From Thermoplasmata archaeon (lineage in GTDB: Archaea > Thermoplasmatota > Thermoplasmata > Lutacidiplasmatales > UBA184): DNA of 8,942 bases. Position 1 is the stretch's first letter; each line of letters begins with the position of its first letter. This document shows positions 1 through 6,210 of the stretch, in pieces. The notes beneath the pieces are model-generated. The model saw only the letters and a program-made list of their open reading frames with translations, did not search any database and was not told the origin of the DNA. The DNA lies in contig JAKIVW010000073.1 in NCBI GenBank assembly GCA_022750355.1, forward strand, positions 1 through 8,942. Direction: 5' to 3'. A program made the translations under genes and the position numbers.

Positions 1-465
1 GCCCTGCTGCAGATCGATTCGATCTTCCTCCACCTGCAGGGCCGGAACGCCCTCGCCGAGGTCTGTCGGTTCTTGGTCCACGAGTTTTCCCATTACCCGT
101 GGGTCGGCATCTACCGGTTGGACGGTTCGACCCTAGTCCTGGATGCCTACAATGGCCCCGAGGCCACCGAGCACACTCGCATCCCCCTCGACCGGGGGAT
201 CTGTGGTCAGGCGGCGCGCGAAAACCGGACGGTCATCGTCGATGACGTCCGAGCCTCCCCCGACTACCTCGCGTGCTTCCTATCCACCCGGTCCGAGATC
301 GTCGTCCCGATCCGGGCCGGGCCAACCGTCCTCGGGGAGATCGATATAGACGGCAACCAGGTCAAGGCGTTCGACGAGAGCGACCGCCGGTTCCTCGAGC
401 GGGTCGCCGCAAAGCTACTCCCCGCCGTCCGCCAGAGCGCGGCCGAGCCGACGCCGCCCGCTTGA
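1..465 (+). CDS. GAF-domain protein resembling free methionine-(R)-sulfoxide reductase (5' end missing)
   Basis: The frame is open from the first base, so the gene starts upstream; 154 residues are visible, ending at TGA 463-465. The pattern matches the GAF-fold free methionine-(R)-sulfoxide reductase family (YebR/fRMsr): VGIY near the start, NGPEA, RIP, GICG (Cys codon 202-204), VDDV, a YLAC stretch (Cys codon 274-276), SEIVVPI, then GEIDID and FDESDRRFLE. Family members reduce free Met-R-sulfoxide in the cytoplasm using cysteine chemistry. Two of the three characteristic cysteines are present, but the position just before RIP, normally Cys, is His (codon 172-174). The protein may therefore use a different resolving residue, or be a ligand-binding GAF protein with no reductase activity. 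Additional N-terminal domains cannot be excluded because of the truncation. The last 104 bp overlap the convergent phosphopantothenate synthetase gene. GAF call firm; reductase call moderate. Confidence 0.75.
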   Translation, partial: ALLQIDSIFLHLQGRNALAEVCRFLVHEFSHYPWVGIYRLDGSTLVLDAYNGPEATEHTRIPLDRGICGQAARENRTVIVDDVRASPDYLACFLSTRSEIVVPIRAGPTVLGEIDIDGNQVKAFDESDRRFLERVAAKLLPAVRQSAAEPTPPA

Positions 466-1189
466 GATTTCGCCCGATCGTACCGAGCGCATCGGCGAGC
501 GCCGCACGGCGGTCAAACCGCGGGAAGCGACCGGTGCGCGCGACGGATCTCCCCCGCTCCAGGTCGTCGGCGATGTGGGAGAGTGCCCGACGGAGCTCGT
601 CCACGATCGGCAGGTTGGCTTCCTGGCTCGTGCGGGAGAGCGGATTGAGGTCGATCGAGATCACTTTCTTTCCCAGGGCTCGAAGGGCCGTGGTCCGGTC
701 CCCATCTTCCAGGGGGACGACACAAAGGTCGGCGATGAGGATCCCCTGCCGGTCGACCAGCGCGCGATCGGAAGGAAGTCCCGAGAGGCGCCCGGTCGGC
801 CGAACCCCGAGGATCTCGCGGACACCGGCCGCTCGAAGTCGGGCGGCCACCGCCCGAGCCCGCGCCGGGGTGCGGTGGAAAAGATTGACCTCGATCAGCA
901 GCTCGGGACACGCGCGGGCGAGTCGAGCGACCTCGGGGGCCGCCAGAGCCGCCACGTTCCCGTTCACGCTGAACACCGGACGACGCGCCGTGCGAAGCCA
1001 ATCGGCCGCCCTGCGCTCGGCCAGCCGGGCACTCGCGGACGTGCGTTCCCCGAGCAGGTAGTCGAACGCCTCCCCGCGACCGTGGGCGATGAGACCCTCG
1101 GGCGCGACCAACCCTGCCCGACTCAACTCCGCGAGCTGGGCGCGAATGCGAAGACTCGCGTAGCGTGGGTGCGAGCGAGAGAGGCGCAT
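362..1189 (-). CDS. Archaeal 4-phosphopantoate--beta-alanine ligase (phosphopantothenate synthetase)
   Basis: This 275-residue cytoplasmic enzyme makes 4'-phosphopantothenate from 4-phosphopantoate, beta-alanine and ATP in the archaeal CoA pathway, replacing bacterial pantothenate synthetase plus pantothenate kinase. The family signature is nearly complete: SHPRYASL at 6-13, GLIAHGRGEAFDYLLGE at 32-48, SVNGN at 74-78, EVNLFHRT at 100-107, VPLEDGDRT at 158-166, and a SIDLNPLSRTSQEAN block at 178-192. The ATG at 1189 is chosen because HPRY sits six residues in, as is usual for the family. No Shine-Dalgarno sequence precedes it; the coiled-coil gene stops 14 nt upstream, so translation probably follows termination of that gene. 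The conserved body ends near residue 243. The remaining 30-odd residues are Arg-rich and antisense to the GAF gene, so they look like a read-on tail. The classical Thermoplasmatales are reported to lack this enzyme, which argues against that order. Confidence 0.95.
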   Translation of the reverse strand: MRLSRSHPRYASLRIRAQLAELSRAGLVAPEGLIAHGRGEAFDYLLGERTSASARLAERRAADWLRTARRPVFSVNGNVAALAAPEVARLARACPELLIEVNLFHRTPARARAVAARLRAAGVREILGVRPTGRLSGLPSDRALVDRQGILIADLCVVPLEDGDRTTALRALGKKVISIDLNPLSRTSQEANLPIVDELRRALSHIADDLERGRSVARTGRFPRFDRRAALADALGTIGRNLKRAASARPRSGGRRGVALRRPARGTGGRSRRTP

Positions 1190-1203
1190 GGGTCGGGAGT
1201 GCG

Positions 1204-1941
1204 TCAGGTGCCGTTCGACGCGGTGTCGTGCGCCGCCGAGTCACCGGTGTCGGCCCCATTGGTCCGTCCTTCGAGCGCCGCGACCCGCTGCTCGAGCGGG
1301 GCCAGACCCTCCTCGAGGACTTTGGAGAGGGAGAGCTTGAGGCTCTCCTCGAGCGCGAGGATGTCCCGTCCCAGGTCGATGATCCGACGGGCGTTCTCGT
1401 TGAGGAGGAGCCGGTTCTGGGTCGCCACCCGGAACGTGTCGGAAAGGTCCTTTGTGAGTTGGGAAGAGCGCTGGGCGAACGACTCGACCGAGTCGCCGAT
1501 GGGCTTCCACTTCGCGTCCAGGCTCGCGAGCAGGTCCTGGGAGATCTTCTGGCCCGAGGTCTCGATGCCGGTCGCGACTTCGCGGCCAACCCGGTCGGCG
1601 ACCCCGTTCTCGATCTCCTGCAACCGGATCTTGATCTCGCCGCCGAGGGCGTCCTGGACCGCGTCCCCGCGCTGGAGGTGGTCTTCGACCGACTGGATCC
1701 GCGCGGTGAGGTTGGAGTAGGCGCTCTGGATGAGCGTGTCGAAGTGAGACGTGGTCGATTCCTGCGCGCGCAGCAGCAGGTGGAGGATCCAGTGTTCCTT
1801 TCCCTTCGTCTCGGAGAGCGGGCCCCGGTCGAGGCGGTCGCGGACCTCGCGATCCTCCAGGATCGACTGAAGCTCCTTGAGGATCTCCAAACGAAGGGCG
1901 GTGGACGGAGTTCCCGAACCCGCCGGCGCTCGCCCGGCCAT
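1204..1941 (-). CDS. Predicted coiled-coil protein of unknown function
   Basis: I do not recognise this 245-residue protein. It is predicted to be almost entirely helical, with no cysteine, no signal peptide and no hydrophobic membrane segment, so it is probably cytoplasmic. After a short Gly/Ala/Pro-rich N-terminus come a charged helix (about 17-38), a KEHWILHLLLRAQE patch (48-61), long heptad-like stretches (about 65-120 and 150-225, for example ALEESLKLSLSKVLEEGLAPLEQRVAALE), and a polar Asp/Thr/Asn tail. The arrangement resembles structural or scaffold coiled-coil proteins, but general similarity to helical-bundle proteins is not evidence of function. The ATG at 1941 lies 26 nt downstream of a TATA box, so the mRNA is probably leaderless. 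The gene sits 23 bp after the acyl-CoA dehydrogenase stop and 14 bp before phosphopantothenate synthetase, with which it is probably cotranscribed. That it is a real gene is supported by frame-long coding character, the promoter and the tight spacing. Confidence 0.8.
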   Translation of the reverse strand: MAGRAPAGSGTPSTALRLEILKELQSILEDREVRDRLDRGPLSETKGKEHWILHLLLRAQESTTSHFDTLIQSAYSNLTARIQSVEDHLQRGDAVQDALGGEIKIRLQEIENGVADRVGREVATGIETSGQKISQDLLASLDAKWKPIGDSVESFAQRSSQLTKDLSDTFRVATQNRLLLNENARRIIDLGRDILALEESLKLSLSKVLEEGLAPLEQRVAALEGRTNGADTGDSAAHDTASNGT

Positions 1942-1961
1942 ATGCTGCGATGGTCGCCCGG

Positions 1962-1972
1962 CTACTATAAGC
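1962..1972 (-). promoter_or_regulatory. TATA box for the coiled-coil / phosphopantothenate synthetase unit
   Basis: The minus strand reads GCTTATAGTAG here, with GCGAAC just upstream as a possible BRE. The TATA centre is about 26 nt before the A of the ATG at 1941, the usual archaeal TATA-to-start-site distance, so transcription should begin at or next to the start codon. The TATAG includes the TAG stop codon (1965-1967) of the upstream dehydrogenase gene. Inferred from position and sequence only. Confidence 0.6.
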
Positions 1973-3152
1973 GTTCGCGACCAGCGCCTTCGGCCGGGGG
2001 CTCGCGGAACTCAGGTCCGAGGAGTTCCCGGGCGACAACCAACCGTCGGATCTCGCTGGTACCGGCTCCGATCTCGAGGAGCTTCGCATCCCGGGCGAGT
2101 CGCTCGAGCGGAAGGTCGCGCATGTAGCCGTACCCTCCGTGGATCTGGATCGCGGCGAGGGCGTGCCGCGTGGAAGCTTCGGACGCGAACGTCAGGGCCG
2201 CCGCACTCGCTCGCAGGCTCCGTCGGTCGCGACCGACCGAGTCGAGCGCGGCGGCGACGAGCCATCGAGAGGCCTCGAGGTCGGCATACATGTCGGCTAA
2301 CTTGGCCTGGACCAGTTCGAAGTGCCCGATCTTCTGGCCGAACTGCTCCCGGGTACGCGCGTACTCGACCGACCGTTCGAGGCACTCGGCCATGATGCCG
2401 ACCGGGATCCCGCCGAGGACCGCTCGCTCGACGTTCAGTCCGCTCATCATGATCGCTACCCCGGCATTCTCCTCTCCGACCAAGTGATCGGCCGGGACCG
2501 GACAGTCCTGGAAGCTGAGCTCGCCCGTGGGAGAACCCCGCATGCCCATCTTGTCGAGTCGCTTGGCGACGGTGAATCCGGGGGTTTCGCTCGAGACCAA
2601 GAAGGCGCTGATGCCGTGCGCTCCTCGTTCCGGCGCGGTCTTGGCGTAGACCAGAAGCCAATCGGCGACCGGCCCGTTGGTGATGAACTGTTTCGAGCCG
2701 TTGAGGACGTAATGGTCCCCCCGCTTCTCGGCCCGTGTCCGAACGGCCACGGCATCCGAGCCGGCCTGGGGTTCGGTGAGCGCGAGCGCCCCCACCGACT
2801 GCCCGGTGACGATCGCCGGCAGGGCGGATTCGCATTGGGCGGGGGTCCCGTTCCGCGCGAGGTTGTCGGCGAAGAGGTTCGAGTGGGCCCCGACGCTCAA
2901 GGCGAGCGCCGGGCTGACTCGGGCGATCTCCTCGAGGATCAGTGCTTGGGCGAGGTACGAGAGACCGAGCCCTCCGTACACCGTGGGGATCGTGATCCCG
3001 AGGAATCCTTGGTCTCCGAGCCGACGAAACACGTCCCGCGGGAAGTATTCCTCGCGGTCCATCCGCTCCGCGACGGGAGCGATCTCCTTCCGGGCAAAGC
3101 GCCGGGCCGCCTCCCGCAGCTCTCTCTCCTCGTCCGAGAGCGAGAGGTCCAT
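1965..3152 (-). CDS. Acyl-CoA dehydrogenase, isovaleryl-CoA dehydrogenase type
   Basis: This 395-residue FAD enzyme is of normal family length. Visible motifs are ALTEPQAGSDA (124-134), NGSKQFITNG (151-160), YARTREQFGQKIG (264-276), IHGGYGYMRD (327-336) and EIGAGTSEIRR (360-370). Most acyl-CoA dehydrogenases carry the catalytic base as Glu in an EGT motif; here that position is Ala363 (GAGT). Isovaleryl-CoA dehydrogenase has the same Ala and uses a Glu in an earlier helix, and the matching segment is present as SGLNVERAVL with Glu242. GAHSNL (88-93) also matches that subfamily. The likely reaction is oxidation of isovaleryl-CoA or another branched or short acyl-CoA to the 2-enoyl-CoA, passing electrons to an electron-transfer flavoprotein, which is not in the window. 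The start ATG overlaps the nadB stop by one base and has a GGAGGT ribosome binding site 10 nt upstream. Family assignment is very secure; the substrate is less so, since no other leucine-degradation genes are visible. Confidence 0.93.
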   Translation of the reverse strand: MDLSLSDEERELREAARRFARKEIAPVAERMDREEYFPRDVFRRLGDQGFLGITIPTVYGGLGLSYLAQALILEEIARVSPALALSVGAHSNLFADNLARNGTPAQCESALPAIVTGQSVGALALTEPQAGSDAVAVRTRAEKRGDHYVLNGSKQFITNGPVADWLLVYAKTAPERGAHGISAFLVSSETPGFTVAKRLDKMGMRGSPTGELSFQDCPVPADHLVGEENAGVAIMMSGLNVERAVLGGIPVGIMAECLERSVEYARTREQFGQKIGHFELVQAKLADMYADLEASRWLVAAALDSVGRDRRSLRASAAALTFASEASTRHALAAIQIHGGYGYMRDLPLERLARDAKLLEIGAGTSEIRRLVVARELLGPEFREPPAEGAGRERL

Positions 3153-4765
3153 CAGTCCGACGACCTCCGTCGGGGTTTAACCGTTGTCGGAGCCCGGCGC
3201 TTTCCCGGGGGAGGAGCGGGAGCGGCCGCTAAGCCGATGTGGAGCCGCCAGGCCGGAAGTGGAAGGGGGTGGTCGGAACGGAAGTGGGCCCCCCGACTCT
3301 CCGTCCGTTGGAGGGCCGCCCCCGCGATCAGCGTGGCGGTGAGGGCGGCGTTCGCGAGCGGACCGGGAGGGACATCGGGGGAGGCCGGTTCGACTTCGGC
3401 CGCGATCCGAGCAAAGGTCGTCAGCGCCGTCCGAAGCCTGCGGGCGTCTCGCACGATTCCGACGTCGTTCCACAGACTTGTACGGACTTCCTCCATCGCC
3501 GCGGCGGATCCCCGACGCCCAGCGCCTCCGACCACGGGGATCGTGACCGTTCGCGCCGGGGGAGGAGGGCCCCCCGAGGTGGGGTGGAGGAGGTGCCGGG
3601 ACACGCGTTCTCCGAATACCAGACCTTCGAGCAGCGAATTGCTCGCGAGGCGGTTGGCCCCGTGGACTCCCGTCGACGCGACCTCCCCGCACGCGTACAG
3701 GCCAGGGACGGACGAGCGACCCTCGACATCGGTCGTCACGCCGCCGATCATGAAGTGGGCCATCGGGGCGACCGGGATCAGGTCCCGGGCGGGGTCGAGA
3801 CCGTAGGTCGCCAAGAATCGGGTGATGGTAGGGAATCGAGCGTACAGCCGGTCCGCCGGGATCGCCGTGGCGTCCAAGAAGACCGTAGGCTGCCCCGTTC
3901 GGTCGAGCTCCCGTCGGATGGCGCGAGCGACGATGTCGCGGGGGGCCAACTCGGCGTCCGGGTGAGCGCGCATCAGGAACCGCTCCCCTTTCGCATTGCG
4001 GAGGAGCGCCCCCTCGCCCCGCAACGCCTCGGTGATTAGGAACCGAGGAGAACCCTCGCGCGCGAACACCGTGGGGTGGAACTGGATGAACTCCATGTCC
4101 GTGAGGTGGGCCCCCGCACGGAACGCGATCGCCACTCCCTCTCCGGTGGCGATGGAGGGATTGGAGCTTTCGCGGTACAAGCTGCCCGCCCCCCCGGTGG
4201 CGAGGACGACGGGCCGTCCGGTCTCCACTTCGACCCCCCCTCCGTCCTCTCCGGAGAGTACCGCCTCGAGACCGTCCGGTCCGTCGGTTCGTAGCGCCCG
4301 CAACACCGTACGCTCGCGAGCGTCGATCCCCTGATCGAGGACCCGCCGCTTGAGGGTTTCCTCGATCGACAAGCCGGTGGCGTCGCCGCCGGCGTGCAGG
4401 ATCCTTGCCCGCGAATGAGCGGCTTCGCGTCCGAGCGAGATGCGTCCTTCGATCGTATCGAACGGGACGCCGTACCGGACCAGGTCCGCGATCCGTTTCG
4501 GAGCTTCGTAGGTGAGGATGCGGGCGGCGGTGAGATCGACCAGCCCCGCACCGGCGCGTACGGTATCGGCCAAATGACGGGCGGGCGAATCATCGGGCCC
4601 GAGGGCCGCGGCGATCCCCCCTTGGGCGTACCGTGTGTTCGAATCCTCCAATCGGGACTTGGTCACGATGGTGGGGCGTAGGCCGAGCTCGCGGGCCCGG
4701 AGGGCGACATACAGCCCCGCGATGCCGCTTCCGATGATGAGCGGACGCCGAGCGGCCTCCGTCAT
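3152..4765 (-). CDS. nadB: L-aspartate oxidase
   Basis: This 537-residue FAD enzyme oxidises L-aspartate to iminoaspartate, which quinolinate synthase (NadA) condenses with dihydroxyacetone phosphate in de novo NAD synthesis. The electron acceptor in this family is oxygen or fumarate. The order of motifs is complete: dinucleotide-binding GSGIAGLYVALRA (12-24), SNTRYAQGGIAAAL (42-55), HSRARILHAGGDATG (117-131), EFIQFHPT (225-232), ITEALRGEGALLRN (244-257), LAPRDIVARAI (273-283), then HFMIGGV (337-343) and GLYACGEVASTGVHGANR (355-372) followed by LASNSLLEGLVFG. His230, Arg276 and Arg372 match the substrate-binding positions described for the E. coli enzyme, which separates it from succinate dehydrogenase flavoproteins. 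A C-terminal Pro/Arg-rich extension of about 30 residues follows SRGAHFRSDHP. The ATG at 4765 lies 25 nt below a TATA box, so the mRNA is probably leaderless. It is the first gene of a unit with the acyl-CoA dehydrogenase. nadA and nadC are not in the window. Confidence 0.96.
   Translation of the reverse strand: MTEAARRPLIIGSGIAGLYVALRARELGLRPTIVTKSRLEDSNTRYAQGGIAAALGPDDSPARHLADTVRAGAGLVDLTAARILTYEAPKRIADLVRYGVPFDTIEGRISLGREAAHSRARILHAGGDATGLSIEETLKRRVLDQGIDARERTVLRALRTDGPDGLEAVLSGEDGGGVEVETGRPVVLATGGAGSLYRESSNPSIATGEGVAIAFRAGAHLTDMEFIQFHPTVFAREGSPRFLITEALRGEGALLRNAKGERFLMRAHPDAELAPRDIVARAIRRELDRTGQPTVFLDATAIPADRLYARFPTITRFLATYGLDPARDLIPVAPMAHFMIGGVTTDVEGRSSVPGLYACGEVASTGVHGANRLASNSLLEGLVFGERVSRHLLHPTSGGPPPPARTVTIPVVGGAGRRGSAAAMEEVRTSLWNDVGIVRDARRLRTALTTFARIAAEVEPASPDVPPGPLANAALTATLIAGAALQRTESRGAHFRSDHPLPLPAWRLHIGLAAAPAPPPGKRRAPTTVKPRRRSSD
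3163..3168 (-). promoter_or_regulatory. Shine-Dalgarno site of the acyl-CoA dehydrogenase
   Basis: The minus strand reads GGAGGT, 10 nt before the ATG at 3152 and inside the last codons of nadB. It fixes the dehydrogenase start and shows that this genome uses Shine-Dalgarno initiation within operons, although first genes appear leaderless. Confidence 0.75.
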
Positions 4766-4786
4766 GATCGCACGACGGGCCGCAGG

Positions 4787-4794
4787 GGTATAGC
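4787..4794 (-). promoter_or_regulatory. TATA box of nadB
   Basis: The minus strand reads GCTATACC, centred about 25 nt before the A of the nadB ATG at 4765. This spacing predicts a leaderless transcript. The box lies within the left arm of the inverted repeat at 4783-4827. Confidence 0.65.
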
Positions 4795-4815
4795 GACTTC
4801 CCGCCGGCGCACGCT

Positions 4816-4823
4816 CCTATACC
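4816..4823 (+). promoter_or_regulatory. TATA box of the tandem nuclease gene
   Basis: CCTATACC is centred about 23 nt before the GTG at 4843. The distance predicts transcription starting at the start codon. It is the right arm of the inverted repeat shared with nadB. Confidence 0.6.
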
Positions 4824-4842
4824 CCTGAGGGCTCCGAGGGAC

Positions 4843-6210
4843 GTGTCCCTGGGCGCATCGTTCCCGCCCGAGCCCGACTGGCAGGGCTCCGTGTCGGTTC
4901 GAGAGGACGTGGAGCTGGCTCGCGAGCTCGCCCGCCGGATGCGTCCTCCCGGCGCGGCCCGACGCACGAGCGTCACCGACCTCCTCTCCCTCCGACCGGC
5001 TTACTGGCGTTTCACGGTCGGGTCGCCCCCGATCACTCCGGAGCGGGAAGCGCTCCTGGAGAGTGGACGTCGGCTCCACCGGATCTTGGGGCTGGTGTTC
5101 GCCCCGCAAGGACAACTCGAGGTCCGGGTGCACGACGACCAGGTGCAGGGTCGCGTGGACGTCCTGAGCGAACGACCGATCGAGATCAAGACGAGTGCCT
5201 ACCCTCCGCCGTCGACCGACCCGGTGACCGAACGACCCGACCACGTGGACCAGGTCGCCATGTACTCCGCCTTGTTGGGGGTGGACGCGGCGCGCCTCGT
5301 CTACCTACAGACGAGCGGAGACGAGGTCCGCACCGCCGCGACCTTCGACCTTCAATTCGGTTCGATGGGATCGGTCCAGGACGCGATGGCGGAACGGGTT
5401 CGCGACCTGACCGCCGCTCGCGCGACCGGCTCGGCAGGCGGTCTACCTCGGTGCCCGTGGTACGCTCGCGGATGCGAGTTCCGAGGGGCCGCCGTGTGCG
5501 ATTGCACCGGTGACGAGCCCATCGGCGACTCCGTGACCGTAGGCGCGGAGCCCCACGTGACTCCGCGGAAGGACCTCGCGGAGCAGCTCGAGGAGGCGGT
5601 ACGGGCCCGTTGGAGCGTTGCCCGCCCTCCGACGATCCGACGATTCCGGGACTTGCTCTATCCCCGACGTGCGTACTTCGAGTCGACCCCCTCCCCTCCC
5701 ACGGGGGCGGCACCGCCCTTCGAGTCCGACACGGACACGTACTCCCGCCTCGTCGAAGCCCTGGATATCGGTCCGGTGGGGGAAGCGACCCGGCTGCCCA
5801 CGCTCGCCGACGAACCGGACGAGGAAGTGGGCGGGCTCCGGGGGGCCCCAGTGCTGGTTCGCACGTCCCGCGCTTCCCAGCGTCTCGACCCGGCGACGGT
5901 CGTCGAGCGGTCCCCCCAATACGCCCTCCAGTTGGGATTCCGGTGCGTGGCGACGGGGACGGACCGTGGTCGGCTCGTTCTCGGCTATGAAAAGGCCGCG
6001 GAGGCGGAGCGGATCCAGGTGCTCGAGTATCGGTTCGAGCCCTCGGTCACCTTCTCCCGGGTCTGGCGCGCCCGCACCCGTCGACTCGAGGCGTCGCGCG
6101 CGAGTGCCGACCCGACCCTCCTCGAGGCCTGCCCTTCGTGGATGTTCGAGCAGTGTCCCTATCGCGACCGTTGCGGCTGCGGCTCGCCGACCGGCCGCTC
6201 CCAACGATAG
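4843..6210 (+). CDS. Tandem RecB/Cas4-like PD-(D/E)XK nuclease with one active and one degenerate domain
   Basis: This is a 455-residue protein. Residues 40-221 carry every RecB/Cas4-type nuclease motif: GRRLH (His79), GRVDVL (Asp106), IEIKTS (Glu114, Lys116), QVAMY (Gln137, Tyr141) and a cysteine cluster C204-x6-C211-x7-C219-x-C221. Such domains cut DNA with divalent metal and often hold an Fe-S cluster. Residues 262-446 repeat the same domain at a constant offset of about 224-226: DLLSLRPAY (46-54) against DLLYPRRAY (270-278), PIEIKTS against PVLVRTS (336-342), RLV (151) against RLV (377), and a second cluster C430-x7-C438-x5-C444-x-C446. In this copy His, Asp, Glu, Lys and the Tyr of QxxxY are all replaced, so it should be inactive. 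The GTG start is chosen from the TATA box 23 nt upstream. The 3' end overlaps the convergent acetyltransferase gene. No cas genes or helicase are nearby; a repair or defence role is inference. Confidence 0.85.
   Translation: MSLGASFPPEPDWQGSVSVREDVELARELARRMRPPGAARRTSVTDLLSLRPAYWRFTVGSPPITPEREALLESGRRLHRILGLVFAPQGQLEVRVHDDQVQGRVDVLSERPIEIKTSAYPPPSTDPVTERPDHVDQVAMYSALLGVDAARLVYLQTSGDEVRTAATFDLQFGSMGSVQDAMAERVRDLTAARATGSAGGLPRCPWYARGCEFRGAAVCDCTGDEPIGDSVTVGAEPHVTPRKDLAEQLEEAVRARWSVARPPTIRRFRDLLYPRRAYFESTPSPPTGAAPPFESDTDTYSRLVEALDIGPVGEATRLPTLADEPDEEVGGLRGAPVLVRTSRASQRLDPATVVERSPQYALQLGFRCVATGTDRGRLVLGYEKAAEAERIQVLEYRFEPSVTFSRVWRARTRRLEASRASADPTLLEACPSWMFEQCPYRDRCGCGSPTGRSQR

Larger units (their letters stand above)
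4783..4827. repeat. Perfect 11-bp inverted repeat holding both divergent TATA boxes
   Basis: CAGGGGTATAG at 4783-4793 and CTATACCCCTG at 4817-4827 are exact inverted copies separated by 23 bp. Each arm contains the TATA box of one divergent gene, so nadB and the nuclease gene share the same 11-bp core promoter read outwards. The identity extends past TATA into CCCCTG, further than TATA-box function needs. The repeat could bind a dimeric regulator or reflect duplication of one promoter. Confidence 0.7.

Noticed and set aside
513..1720. Long frames on both strands overlapping the ligase and coiled-coil genes
   Set aside because: No family motifs and biased composition; the ligase signature and the coiled-coil heptads account for this DNA.
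1965..3152. Catalytically dead acyl-CoA dehydrogenase, because the EGT glutamate is missing
   Set aside because: The isovaleryl-type enzymes have the same GAGT and use a Glu in the earlier helix, which is present at residue 242.
2322..3806. 494-residue plus-strand frame opposite nadB and the dehydrogenase
   Set aside because: Composition of a shadow frame; the opposite strand carries complete, motif-rich enzymes.
4843..6210. CRISPR-associated Cas4
   Set aside because: The fold motifs match the superfamily, but there is no cas1, cas2 or repeat array, the first Fe-S Cys is missing and the protein is a double domain.
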